From: Metabacillus lacus
GTDB taxonomy: Bacteria; Bacillota; Bacilli; Bacillales; Bacillaceae
Direction of reading: 5' to 3'
Assembly (NCBI RefSeq): GCF_009674805.1
Contig: NZ_WKKI01000003.1
Span: 62,001-126,000 of the forward strand
DNA length: 64,000 nt
Each line of letters opens with the position of its first letter. Within the stretch, counting starts at the first letter, position 1. The notes below the pieces were generated by a model. The model was given only the letters and a program-made list of their open reading frames with translations. It made no database searches and was not told the origin of the DNA. Both the position numbers and the translations under genes were made by a program. This document shows positions 43,116-52,418 of the stretch, one piece after another.

Positions 43116-43129
43116 TGTAAGCGTAAACA
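43116..43129. promoter_or_regulatory. cre-like site in the ywcE promoter region
   Basis: TGTAAGCGTAAACA, one mismatch from the CcpA consensus, 22 bases before the ywcE start. Confidence 0.45.
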
Positions 43130-43150
43130 TATAAAAAGGAGCTGGTAAGT

Positions 43151-43438
43151 ATGGACATGTTTTTTGCTTATATGATGATTGCCACTGCAACGCCTCTTTT
43201 CTTACTGCCGGAACATAAGAAATTAGCTGCTGCAAGTATTCCGTTTATTTCGGCCATGTGGATTACATTTTTTATGTACTATGGCGCCGAAGCAAGCATG
43301 CTGTTCCACACCGCCTTTCTTCTGCTCTTTACACTTAATGTGCTTATGGCTCATTTCGCCGCATTCATTATTTTCGCCATCCCTGTTATCAGAGAGCAAA
43401 GGGAGCAAAAACAGCAGCTTGAGGGTGCTGGGAACTAA
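43151..43438 (+). CDS. ywcE: Holin-like spore morphogenesis protein YwcE
   Basis: 95 residues with three transmembrane helices, starting MDMFFAYMMIATATPLFLLP and containing LNVLMAHFAAFIIFAIPVIR, close to B. subtilis YwcE (about 87 residues). YwcE is a holin-like protein needed for normal spore coat/exosporium structure and germination. The charged tail (REQREQKQQLEGAG) is longer than in B. subtilis. The start follows AAAGGAGC. Strong terminator downstream. In B. subtilis ywcE adjoins the qox operon; here a 9-kb block with the amylopullulanase lies between them. Confidence 0.93.
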   Translation: MDMFFAYMMIATATPLFLLPEHKKLAAASIPFISAMWITFFMYYGAEASMLFHTAFLLLFTLNVLMAHFAAFIIFAIPVIREQREQKQQLEGAGN

Positions 43439-43451
43439 TTGCTCAGAATGA

Positions 43452-43498
43452 GAAAATCCGTCAAAAATGATATTTCATTTTGGACGGATTTTTTTTTG
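43452..43498 (+). terminator. ywcE terminator
   Basis: AAAATCCGTC / GACGGATTTT stem with inner AATG/CATT pairing, followed by eight or more Ts. Confidence 0.88.
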
Positions 43499-43544
43499 GA
43501 TGATTTTTGTTTGGTTGTGAGAAGGGAAGGTGATTTGGAGTACT

Positions 43545-44160
43545 GGTTAGACGGAGGGTTTCCGCTTATTAAATAATAGGGAAAATAGGGCGAAATAGAC
43601 GGAGGGTTTCCTGCTATTCCTTTAAGAAGCCTTAAAATGGGGGATTTTCAGCAGCTTAACCGGAAATCTTCCGCTTCTAAAAAGCATCATTTTGGATTTA
43701 ACCGGAAATCTTCCGCTTATCTTAGATTGATAGAAGAATCTGATGAATGAATAGACGGAGTAATTCCGCTTAAGCAGCGGAATAGGGTGAAAATGGACTT
43801 CAATAGACGGATGATTTCCGTCTATTCCCTTAAAAAGCCTAAAAACGGACGATTTTCAGCAGCTTAACCGGAAACCTTCCGCTTATATTGCCTCTAAAAA
43901 GCATCATTTTGGATTTAACCGGAAATCTTCCGCTTATCTTGCATTGATAGAAGAATTGATGAATGAATAGACGGAGCAATTCCGCTTAAGCAGCGGAATA
44001 GGGTGAAAATGGCCTTCAATAGACGGAGGGTTTCCGTCTAACATCTTTAAAGAGCTCAAAATCAAAGGTTTTTAGCAGCTTAACCGGAATCTCTCTCCCT
44101 ATCCCCCCTCATCAACAGCCTCAACTAGCTTTAACCGGAATTTTTATTACGCTTATTTTT
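43545..44160. repeat. Intergenic repeat array (TAGACGGAG / AACCGGAA family), left of the amylopullulanase
   Basis: Two motif types alternate: TAGACGGAGGGTTTCCGCTTAT and TTAACCGGAAATCTTCCGC, each with an internal GGA/TCC inverted core. A block of about 200 bases (about 43643-43840) is tandemly repeated at about 43853-44058, sharing long identical runs such as AGCATCATTTTGGATTTAAC. There is no coding frame. The same family occurs on the right flank of the gene (51485-52010). Confidence 0.85.
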
Positions 44161-44266
44161 CGGCTAAGAACAGGCCTAATGAGAGCTTACTAGCAAAATA
44201 TGTTCATAAATTAATATTTGCTTGCTGTTTAGCTAAATCCATTGTAAAATTAATGCAATAGCGCCC

Positions 44267-44280
44267 TGCAAACGCTTGCA
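44267..44280. promoter_or_regulatory. LacI-type operator 1 in the amylopullulanase promoter
   Basis: TGCAAACGCTTGCA, a near-perfect palindrome with the central CG typical of LacI/CcpA-family sites. It overlaps a possible -35 (TTGCAC, 44276-44281) with TAATAT 19 bases downstream. Confidence 0.65.
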
Positions 44281-44313
44281 CTAAATATGGAAATTTCCGC
44301 TAATATTGGTAGA

Positions 44314-44339
44314 GTACAACTCAGCACTTTGTGTTGTAC
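44314..44339. repeat. Inverted repeat in the amylopullulanase leader
   Basis: GTACAAC (44314-44320) pairs with GTTGTAC (44333-44339), just downstream of the possible promoter. It could be an RNA stem or operator. Confidence 0.4.
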
Positions 44340-44376
44340 ACTTGCCTGATCTGGCTGAATTGCCCGTGCAACTTAG

Positions 44377-44390
44377 TGCAAACGGTTCCA
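44377..44390. promoter_or_regulatory. LacI-type operator 2 in the amylopullulanase leader
   Basis: TGCAAACGGTTCCA, one base from the TGCAAACGGTTGCA found upstream of the maltose PTS gene. Confidence 0.6.
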
Positions 44391-44489
44391 TTTTTCCACT
44401 ATTATGCTTTTCCATTGGAAAAGAATTACACCTTTAAGTATCGTGAGGGATGGCAGACGCATAGTAAAAAAAGGGAGGAAAATAACAGA

Positions 44490-47400
44490 ATGTTTAGAAA
44501 ATCAAAACGCAGTTTTTCCATTCTTATGACTGTACTCATGCTTTTGAGCCTGTTTCTGCCTTATCTGCCTGCTCCAACAGCAGAGGCATCAGAAGTAAAA
44601 GTTACAAATGCGGCTTCAACTGAGCGCAAGATTCGCTTTAACTACATCCGCGAAGACCAGAACTTCGGGACTTGGAATATGTGGACTTGGAATACCGGTG
44701 TAAAAGATGGACAGGTTGATTTTACAAAGAAAACTGGAAACACTGCCAGTGTCGACATTCCTGTAAGCGCAGCCACTGCTCAGATGGGCTTTGTCCTGCG
44801 CAGCACTACTAACTGGGACACAGCAGAGAAAGAATTCAACGACCGCTTTATTCCCGTAAACAGGAATGATTCAATTACAAAAGCCTTCATTACCAGCGGC
44901 GTTGAACAAATCAGGATTGTGCCAGACGGATCAGCTCCTAAGATTGATAAAGGAAATGCTACTTTCTTCTATCGTGATAAGGCGCTTTTCGCATCTGACT
45001 CTATGAACAGTATTGAAAAAGTAGAATTGAAGTTTGACGGCAAAACGACAGAAATGACATACGAGCCAGAGAATGAAAGATTTATATTAAACTATAACAG
45101 CATTCCAAATGGCAAGAATGAGTATACATTCCTTGTAACAAAAGACGGAGAAACAACTGAAGTTTCCGATCCTTACAACACAGTGGACGGAAAATCCTTT
45201 GTAGATTTCCGAATTGCTGAGCTGTCTGTATCCGGATCAGTTACTCCTGCTTCCATTGACTATAATGAAAACGCTGTCTTAACAGTAGGTGTCGATGGAC
45301 TGACTGAGGGTCTGGAAGCAAGAAGCATCACTGCTGACGTTTCTGCTCTTGGAAGATCAAAGACTCTTAAAATAGATCCTTCCCTGAGAAAAGTTACAAT
45401 TGCAGTCGATGACAACATTACTGCAGGAACAAAAACCATTCCGGTAACAGTAGTTGACAACTATGGAAATGAGTTTACCGGCGAAACAACAGTGGAAGTG
45501 AAAACTCGCCAGACTGTCGGCGAAAATGATTTCGACTGGGATGAATCAGTCATTTATTTCATGCTGACAGACCGTTTCTTTGACGGCGATTCAAGCAATA
45601 ATGACCCTTATGACATGGGATATGACAAAATTAACGACCGTGGTACATACCAGGGGGGAGACTTCAAAGGAATCACTAAAAAGCTTGATTACCTTGATGC
45701 ACTTGGCGTTAATACAATTTGGATTTCCCCTATTGTCGAAAACGTGAAACATGATGTCCGTTCTGGTGATCCGGCAGGCCATTCCTATTATGGATACCAT
45801 GGATACTGGGCAAGCAATTTCGGTGAATTGAATCCTCATTTTGGAACAATGGGTGATTTCCATGAATTAATTGATGCCGCTCATGAGCGCGGAATCAAAA
45901 TCATGGTGGATGTCGTCTTGAACCATACCGGCTATGGACTTAAGGACATTGACGGAAATATCGCAAATCCTCCAAAAGGATTCCCGACTAACGAAGACCG
46001 CGCACGTTTTGGTGGCCTTCTTCGCCAGGGTAACAATGTGGGTGAAGATGAAATCGTCGGTGAGCTTGCCGGCCTTCCTGACCTGAAAACAGAAGAACCA
46101 GCAGTACGCGAAGCAATCATAAAGTGGCAGACTGACTGGATTGATAAAGCTACAACTTCAAAAGGAAACACAATTGACTACTTCCGTGTGGACACAGTGA
46201 AACACGTGGAAAATGCAACCTGGATGGCATTCAAGAACGCTCTTACTGAAAAAATGCCTGAACATAAGATGATTGGAGAAACATGGGGTGCAAGTGCAGG
46301 GAATTACTCCGGCTACCTTGACTCAGGTATGATGGACTCCCTTCTTGACTTCGGTTTCAAGGAAATTGCCCATGACTTTGTGAACGGAAAACTAAATAAG
46401 GCAAATGATGCCCTGATTTCCCGCAGCAAACAAATTGACAATGCGGCTACACTTGGACAATTCCTTGGAAGCCATGATGAAGATGGTTTCTTGCACAATG
46501 CAGGAAATGATAAAGGAAAGCTTAAAGTTGCCGCTTCCCTCCAGGCTACTTCGAAGGGACAGCCGGTCATTTATTACGGTGAAGAACTAGGCCAGAGCGG
46601 AGCAAATAATTATCCGGAGTATGACAACCGTTATGATCTTGCATGGGATAATGTGGAAGGAAACGACGTACTTGAGCACTATAAGAAAATCTTCAACTTC
46701 CGTGCTGACTACTCTGAGATTTTTGCAAAGGGTGAAAGAAAAGCGGTCGGCGGATCAGATGCGGACAAATTCCTTATGTTCCAACGCAGCTATAAGGGTG
46801 ACTCTGCTTATGTAGGCTTGAATGTAGCCAAGGAAGCTAAGCAAATCACTCTGACAGTAGATGCTGGCGCCACTGTAAAAGATCACTATGCCGACCAGAC
46901 ATACACTGCTGATGACGGCGAAGTCACTCTGTCGATCCCTGGAAAAGCGGACGGCGGGACTGTGCTTTTGACAGTGGAAAATGGCGCAATCACTGCTGCG
47001 GTATCAGCGGGCAAAAGTGATGGCGGCGGAGATGGAGAGGTAACTCCTGTTCCTGAAAACCATATCCGTATCCATTACAACCGCACTGATAACAACTATG
47101 AAAACTTTGGAGCATGGCTCTGGAACGATGTAGCTTCCCCTTCTGCCAACTGGCCGAATGGTGCTACCAAGTTCACAAACAAGGACAGCTACGGCGCTTA
47201 TATTGATGTGCCGCTCAGGGAAGGTGCGAAGAATATCAGCTTCCTGGTTATGGATGTAACAAAAGGTGATGCTGGTAAGGACGGCGGCGATAAAGCTTTC
47301 GCGATCTCGTCTCCGGAAATGAATGAAATCTGGATTAAGCAAGGTTCCGACAAGGTTTACAATTATCAGCCTGCCACCCTTGCACCGAACACAATCCGGA

Positions 47401-50400
47401 TTCACTATGTACGCGATAACAATGATTATGCAAACTTCGGCGCATGGCTGTGGAATGATGTTAAATCTCCTTCTGCTAAATGGCCGACTGACGCTACCAT
47501 GTTCGACAAGACAGACCTCTACGGTTCTTACATTGATGTAGAACTCACAGAGGATGCAAAGAACATCGGCTTCCTGGTCATGGATGTAACAAAAGGCGAT
47601 GAGGGTAAAGACAGCGGTGATAAAGGATTCAACCTTTTAGACCGTTATAACGAGATCTGGATCAGACAAGGTGACAACACTGTCTACATCTCCCCTTATT
47701 GGGAGCAGGCAACGGGCCTTGTATCCGCTGAAGTCGTTTCTGAAGAAAAGCTATTGCTCGGTTTCACGATGACTGAGGGAATGACAGAAGATGCACTGAA
47801 ATCATCCCTTGAGATTAAAGACTCCAAAGGTGATGCAGTTCCTGTGACTGCTGTTAAAATCACTTCTGATAAAACAGTTGAAGTGACTGCAGAGATTGAT
47901 TTGGCGAATATTCCACTGACTGTAACCTATGCTGGCAGAACTGTTTCCGCCTCTTCCGGCTGGAGGATGCTGGACAGCATGTATGCCTACGATGGTGACG
48001 ATCTTGGCGCCACTTATAAAAATGGCGGTGCGACACTCAAGCTTTGGGCTCCAAAGGCTTCAAAGGTTGTGGCAAACATCTATAACAAGTCCAATGCTGC
48101 CGAAAGAATCGGCCAAGTTGACCTAAGTAAAGGCGACAAGGGTGTCTGGTCGGTTAACCTGACTCCTGGAACGCTGAACGTAACTGATTTCAAAGATTAC
48201 TACTATCAATACGAAGTAACAAATGATGGTGTTACAAGGAAAGTCCTTGACCCATATGCAAAATCCATGGCGGCTTTCACTGTCGATACAGAAGGTAAAC
48301 CTGGACCTGATGGAGATACTGTAGGTAAAGCTGCAATTATCGACTTGAGTGACACAAATCCTAAAGGATTCTCCCATGCGAAAATTGACGGCTATGAAAA
48401 GCGTGAAGATGCAATCATCTACGAGGTGCATGTACGCGACTTCACTTCCGATCCTTCAATCAATGGCGATTTGAATGCAAGATGGGGTTCATACACTGGG
48501 TTTATCGATAAATTGGACTACATCAAGTCCCTTGGTGTGACTCACGTCCAATTGCTTCCGGTCATGGCATGGTACTATGGCGATGAAACGAAAATGGGCG
48601 AAAGGGAACTTCACTACTCTGCTGGCGGAAATGAATACAACTGGGGTTATGACCCTCACAGTTATTTCTCACCAGATGGAGCTTATTCTTTAGACCCGAC
48701 TAATCCTGAACAGCGCGTGAAAGAGCTGAAAGAACTTATTGATGCGATCCATGGTGCTGGAATGGGTGTCGTCTTCGATGTAGTTTACACGCATATGGCT
48801 AAAGCTAGCATGCTGAACGATATCGTTCCAAATTATTACTCATTCCAAGATGCGCAAGGAAACTTCCTTGGCGGATTCGGAAACAACCTGGCTACTAACC
48901 GTACAATGGCTGAAAAGCTAATGGTCGATTCTGTTAAGTACTGGTTCGATGAGTACAAAATTGATGGAATGCGTTTCGACATGATGGGCGACGCAACTTA
49001 CCCATCCATCCAGAATGCTTTTGATGCAGCGGCTGAAATTAATCCTGATGCCCTCTTCATTGGAGAAGGCTGGAGAACGTTCGCCGGCCACCTATCCGAC
49101 CCTTCACTTGCAGGTATGGGTGCGGACCAGGATTGGATGGACAAAACGGATAGTGTCGGAGTATTCTCTGACGAAATCCGAAATGAATTAAAATCTGGTT
49201 TCGGTTCCGAAGGCGAGCCTCGCTTCCTTACCGGCGGAGCTAGAGACATCAATGTCATTTTCAACAATATCAAAGGACAGCCAAGCAACACGAAGCATGA
49301 CGATCCCGGCGATATGGTTCAGTACATCGAAGCCCATGACAATATGACGCTATATGATGTCATTGCCCAATCTATTAAAAAGGATCCTGCTATTCCAGCA
49401 AACAATGAAGAGATCCATAAGCGGATGCGTGTCGGAAACTCCATCATCCTGACTTCCCAGGGAACTGCTTTCCTTCATGCGGGGCAGGAATATGGAAGGA
49501 CAAAACAATGGCTGGATGAAGGAGTTCCCGAACAGAAATATCATGAGTTGAAAGACGCTCAAGGCAAATCGTTCGGTTACTTCATCCATGACTCTTATGA
49601 TTCATCAGATGCAATCAATATGTTTGACTGGGAGAAGGCTACCAATGCCGAGAAGTTCCCAATCAACGTAACAACAAGCAATTTTACTCAAGGCTTAATT
49701 GATTTGAGAAAATCGACAAATGCATTCCGCTTAGGCGAAAAAGGCCTTGTTGACCAGAATGTGAAATTGCTTAATCTTCCTGAAATCAAAAGAAATGACC
49801 TTGCCATTGCGTATGAAAATAAGTCTACTGATGGCACTGGCACATATTATGTATTCGTCAATGCCGATGAGCAAAATCGTACATTCACATTGGGAGAGTA
49901 TGACTTATCTCAAGGTACGGTTCTTGTAGACAGTGACGAAGCAGGGGTTACAGGAGTGAAGGAAGCATCTGGATACGTGCTGACTGACAAGACGTTGACC
50001 ATCGACCCGCTTACAACAGTTGTGATCAAAGTTGGAGGCAAGACAGCTCCTGAAGCTCCAAGCCCGGAACCTGTTCCTGTGGACACTACTCCACCTGTTG
50101 TGGAAGGAGTGAAAGATAACACGTCTTATAACAAGGATGTAACAATCTCCTTCAATGAAGGCACGGCTACTTTGAATGGAGCAGCTTTTGCAAACGGTAC
50201 TGTTGTCAAAGCGGAAGGAACGTATACACTCGTTGTCACAGATTCTGCCGGCAATACGACAACTGTCAAATTCACGATTGATAAAACTGCACCAAAAGTA
50301 GAAGGTGTTTCCAATGGTTCTTTCACTAATAAAGACCTAAAGGTAACATTCAACGAAGGCAATGCCACTCTGAATGGCAAAACTTTTACAAGCGGTACTG

Positions 50401-51323
50401 TCATTAAAGCTGAAGGCACCTACACTCTAGTCGTAACAGATGCAGCCGGCAACGAAACAACCGTGAAATTTACCATTGATAAAACTGCACCAAAAGTAGA
50501 AGGTGTTTCCAATGGTTCTTTCACTAATAAAGACCTGAAAGTAACTTTCAATGAAGGCAATGCCACTCTGAACGGCAAAGCTTTTAAGAGCGGTACTGTC
50601 ATTAAAGCTGAAGGCACCTACACTTTAGTCGTAACGGATGCAGCCGGCAACAAGACAACCGTGAAGTTTACCATTGATAAAACTGCGCCAAAAGTAAATG
50701 GTGTCACAAACGGGGCACTTTACAACAGGAATGTGGCAATCGCATTCAATGAAGGCACAGCTACACTCAATGGAAAAGCAATCAAGACTGGTACTGTCGT
50801 CAAGAATTCCGGTACCTACACAGTAGTAGCAACAGATTTGGCTGGAAACAAAACAACTGTGAAATTTACAATTGATAAAACCGCTCCAAAAGTCAGCGGT
50901 GTTTCCAACAATGCACACTACAATAAAAATGTTAAGATTTCCTTCAATGAAGGTACAGCAACTTTGAACGGAAAAGCTTTTAAAAACGGAACTGTCGTTA
51001 AAGCTGAAAGAGCGTATACACTTACAGTTACCGATAAAGCTGGAAATAAGACAGTTGTGAAGTTCACAATTGACAAAAAAGCGCCTGCTGCTCCTAAAGT
51101 AAAAGCTTTGAAGAGTACAGACAAAACAGTAAGCGGAACGGCGGAAGCACATTCGGTTATTACTGTTAAAGCTGGAAACAAAGTGATTGGAACAGCAACA
51201 ACTAATAAAAATGGCAAGTACATTGTAACAATCAAAGCTCAAAAGAAAAACACAACACTCACTGTCACTGCAAAGGACCGAGCAGGGAATGTAAGTAAAG
51301 CTGCAAAAGTAAAAGTAAAATAA
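44490..51323 (+). CDS. Secreted amylopullulanase with two GH13 catalytic domains
   Basis: 2277 residues from ATG 44490 (AAGGGAGG). Signal peptide about 1-34 (FLPYLPAPTAEAS). Order: N-terminal starch-binding/Ig region (about 40-340); first GH13 barrel about 350-795 with Asp568 (FRVDTVKH), Glu597 (IGETWG), Asp663 (GSHDED), alpha-amylase/neopullulanase-like; two CBM41 modules (about 858-960, 966-1067; NFGAWLWNDV in both); a linker domain; CBM48 about 1170-1270; second GH13 about 1300-1745, type I pullulanase with signature YNWGYDP (Tyr1383) and Asp1497, Glu1526, Asp1617; C-terminal beta domain; five Ig-like repeats of about 66 residues (about 1867-2197); and a final Big-type domain. It should cleave alpha-1,4 and alpha-1,6 bonds of starch and pullulan. 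It has no LPXTG or SLH anchor. It resembles dual-site amylopullulanases of alkaliphilic Bacillus. Confidence 0.94.
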   Translation: MFRKSKRSFSILMTVLMLLSLFLPYLPAPTAEASEVKVTNAASTERKIRFNYIREDQNFGTWNMWTWNTGVKDGQVDFTKKTGNTASVDIPVSAATAQMGFVLRSTTNWDTAEKEFNDRFIPVNRNDSITKAFITSGVEQIRIVPDGSAPKIDKGNATFFYRDKALFASDSMNSIEKVELKFDGKTTEMTYEPENERFILNYNSIPNGKNEYTFLVTKDGETTEVSDPYNTVDGKSFVDFRIAELSVSGSVTPASIDYNENAVLTVGVDGLTEGLEARSITADVSALGRSKTLKIDPSLRKVTIAVDDNITAGTKTIPVTVVDNYGNEFTGETTVEVKTRQTVGENDFDWDESVIYFMLTDRFFDGDSSNNDPYDMGYDKINDRGTYQGGDFKGITKKLDYLDALGVNTIWISPIVENVKHDVRSGDPAGHSYYGYHGYWASNFGELNPHFGTMGDFHELIDAAHERGIKIMVDVVLNHTGYGLKDIDGNIANPPKGFPTNEDRARFGGLLRQGNNVGEDEIVGELAGLPDLKTEEPAVREAIIKWQTDWIDKATTSKGNTIDYFRVDTVKHVENATWMAFKNALTEKMPEHKMIGETWGASAGNYSGYLDSGMMDSLLDFGFKEIAHDFVNGKLNKANDALISRSKQIDNAATLGQFLGSHDEDGFLHNAGNDKGKLKVAASLQATSKGQPVIYYGEELGQSGANNYPEYDNRYDLAWDNVEGNDVLEHYKKIFNFRADYSEIFAKGERKAVGGSDADKFLMFQRSYKGDSAYVGLNVAKEAKQITLTVDAGATVKDHYADQTYTADDGEVTLSIPGKADGGTVLLTVENGAITAAVSAGKSDGGGDGEVTPVPENHIRIHYNRTDNNYENFGAWLWNDVASPSANWPNGATKFTNKDSYGAYIDVPLREGAKNISFLVMDVTKGDAGKDGGDKAFAISSPEMNEIWIKQGSDKVYNYQPATLAPNTIRIHYVRDNNDYANFGAWLWNDVKSPSAKWPTDATMFDKTDLYGSYIDVELTEDAKNIGFLVMDVTKGDEGKDSGDKGFNLLDRYNEIWIRQGDNTVYISPYWEQATGLVSAEVVSEEKLLLGFTMTEGMTEDALKSSLEIKDSKGDAVPVTAVKITSDKTVEVTAEIDLANIPLTVTYAGRTVSASSGWRMLDSMYAYDGDDLGATYKNGGATLKLWAPKASKVVANIYNKSNAAERIGQVDLSKGDKGVWSVNLTPGTLNVTDFKDYYYQYEVTNDGVTRKVLDPYAKSMAAFTVDTEGKPGPDGDTVGKAAIIDLSDTNPKGFSHAKIDGYEKREDAIIYEVHVRDFTSDPSINGDLNARWGSYTGFIDKLDYIKSLGVTHVQLLPVMAWYYGDETKMGERELHYSAGGNEYNWGYDPHSYFSPDGAYSLDPTNPEQRVKELKELIDAIHGAGMGVVFDVVYTHMAKASMLNDIVPNYYSFQDAQGNFLGGFGNNLATNRTMAEKLMVDSVKYWFDEYKIDGMRFDMMGDATYPSIQNAFDAAAEINPDALFIGEGWRTFAGHLSDPSLAGMGADQDWMDKTDSVGVFSDEIRNELKSGFGSEGEPRFLTGGARDINVIFNNIKGQPSNTKHDDPGDMVQYIEAHDNMTLYDVIAQSIKKDPAIPANNEEIHKRMRVGNSIILTSQGTAFLHAGQEYGRTKQWLDEGVPEQKYHELKDAQGKSFGYFIHDSYDSSDAINMFDWEKATNAEKFPINVTTSNFTQGLIDLRKSTNAFRLGEKGLVDQNVKLLNLPEIKRNDLAIAYENKSTDGTGTYYVFVNADEQNRTFTLGEYDLSQGTVLVDSDEAGVTGVKEASGYVLTDKTLTIDPLTTVVIKVGGKTAPEAPSPEPVPVDTTPPVVEGVKDNTSYNKDVTISFNEGTATLNGAAFANGTVVKAEGTYTLVVTDSAGNTTTVKFTIDKTAPKVEGVSNGSFTNKDLKVTFNEGNATLNGKTFTSGTVIKAEGTYTLVVTDAAGNETTVKFTIDKTAPKVEGVSNGSFTNKDLKVTFNEGNATLNGKAFKSGTVIKAEGTYTLVVTDAAGNKTTVKFTIDKTAPKVNGVTNGALYNRNVAIAFNEGTATLNGKAIKTGTVVKNSGTYTVVATDLAGNKTTVKFTIDKTAPKVSGVSNNAHYNKNVKISFNEGTATLNGKAFKNGTVVKAERAYTLTVTDKAGNKTVVKFTIDKKAPAAPKVKALKSTDKTVSGTAEAHSVITVKAGNKVIGTATTNKNGKYIVTIKAQKKNTTLTVTAKDRAGNVSKAAKVKVK
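50087..51081 (+). repeat. Five 198-bp in-frame Ig-like repeats
   Basis: Each encodes about 66 residues with ISFNEGTATLNGKAF and TVKFTIDKTAPKV. Copies 2 and 3 (about 50284-50481 and 50482-50679) are almost identical in DNA, including long exact runs, showing recent duplication or gene conversion. Confidence 0.9.
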
Positions 51324-51336
51324 TAGGTCCGGCTGA

Positions 51337-51371
51337 AACACCCCTGTGCAACAGTACAGGGGTGTTTTTTT
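51337..51371 (+). terminator. Amylopullulanase terminator
   Basis: ACACCCCTGT / ACAGGGGTGT stem followed by seven Ts. Confidence 0.92.
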
Positions 51372-51484
51372 ACGCCTATATGTCGTATTTGAGGAAGGAT
51401 AATAAAAGTAATGAGGCGGTTAACATCCCTAACACTTAAAGAAGAAAAACGGAAGTTCAATAGGGTTTGGTCCTGATGGGTCCT

Positions 51485-52010
51485 CAATAGACGGAGAATT
51501 TCCGCTTATTGCAAAAAAACGGCTAAAATCGCCCCTAATAGACGGAGGATTTCCGGCTAATTCACTAAAAAACCTCAATTTGGATGATTTTAAGCAGCTT
51601 AATCGGAATGTCTTCCCTTATTTTCTCTGAAATTGGGTTCCATTTGGTTTTAGCCGGAATTTCTACCCTTATATTACTGCCCAAAAAGGCCCTATCCGGA
51701 ATTCCTACCCTTATTTTTCTCCGTTTCCCTTTTAGTGAAAGTCCTCACCCAGCTTAAGTCCTGATAAAGATATTAAGTGGAGCATTTCCGCTTATTGCAA
51801 AAAAATGGATAATATCGCCCCCAATAGACGGAGGATTTCCGGTTAATTCACTAAAAAACTTCTATTCGGATGATTTTAAGAGCTTAACCGGAATGTCTTC
51901 CCTTACTTTCTCTAAAATTAGGTTCCATTTGGTTTTAGCCGAAATTCCTACCCTTATATTGCTGCCCAAAAAGGCCCTAATCGGAATTCCTACCGTTATA
52001 TCAAAGCCCC
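51485..52010. repeat. Intergenic repeat array, right of the amylopullulanase
   Basis: The same TAGACGGAGGATTTCCG and TTAACCGGAATGTCTTCCC motifs as on the left flank. A unit of about 270-300 bases (about 51485-51760) is repeated at about 51775-52010 with runs such as AGGTTCCATTTGGTTTTAGC-type segments shared with few changes. Non-coding. Confidence 0.8.
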
Positions 52011-52051
52011 AAAAGGATTCCACCCTGCACCTACTCCACAAAGCACTCTAA

Positions 52052-52086
52052 ACAATAAAAAACCCCCGCACCAAGCATGCGAGGGT
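52052..52086 (-). terminator. qox operon terminator
   Basis: AACCCTCGCA / TGCGGGGGTT stem with six Ts on the minus strand. Confidence 0.85.
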
Positions 52087-52103
52087 TGAGATGATCTAGC
52101 TGA

Positions 52104-52418
52104 TTAATGATGTGTGTGCATTCCAAAGTTTAGAATCCATACAGAGCCGGCTACAATGACGATTGCAATGAAAGCCGAGAACAGCATGTTGGCTGTTTGG
52201 TGTCTGCCTGAGCTGCTTTCTTTCATGTGCATAAACATGAGCAGCTGAATGCCAGCCTGTACGAATGCTAATCCAAAGATGATGATCAATACAGGTACCA
52301 GCGGCAGATCTGTTCCAAGAATGAGCCACATTGCGAGCAATGTTAATGCGATAGATCCGAGAAAACCGATGAGATGTGACCAAGGAAAATGGTTTTGAGA
52401 TTTACTGTTTGCCACCAT
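52104..52418 (-). CDS. qoxD: Cytochrome aa3 quinol oxidase subunit IV
   Basis: 104 residues, three transmembrane helices (IGFLGSIALTLLAMWLILG, VLIIIFGLAFVQAGIQLLMF, LFSAFIAIVIVAGSVWILNF) with the family motif LMFMHMKESSSGR and a His-rich C-terminus (MHTHH). Assembly/stability subunit of the heme-copper quinol oxidase in the plasma membrane. The ATG overlaps the qoxC stop (TAATG), so it is translationally coupled. Last gene of qoxABCD. Confidence 0.93.
   Translation of the reverse strand: MVANSKSQNHFPWSHLIGFLGSIALTLLAMWLILGTDLPLVPVLIIIFGLAFVQAGIQLLMFMHMKESSSGRHQTANMLFSAFIAIVIVAGSVWILNFGMHTHH

Noticed and set aside
43545..44160. CRISPR or coding repeat region
   Set aside because: Repeat units are irregular, intervals are not unique spacers, and frames are broken by stops; it fits an intergenic repeat family.
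50625..51341. 238-residue minus-strand ORF
   Set aside because: Antisense to the Ig-like repeats of the amylopullulanase; Ser/Cys/Phe-rich composition comes from the repeated codons and there is no ribosome site.
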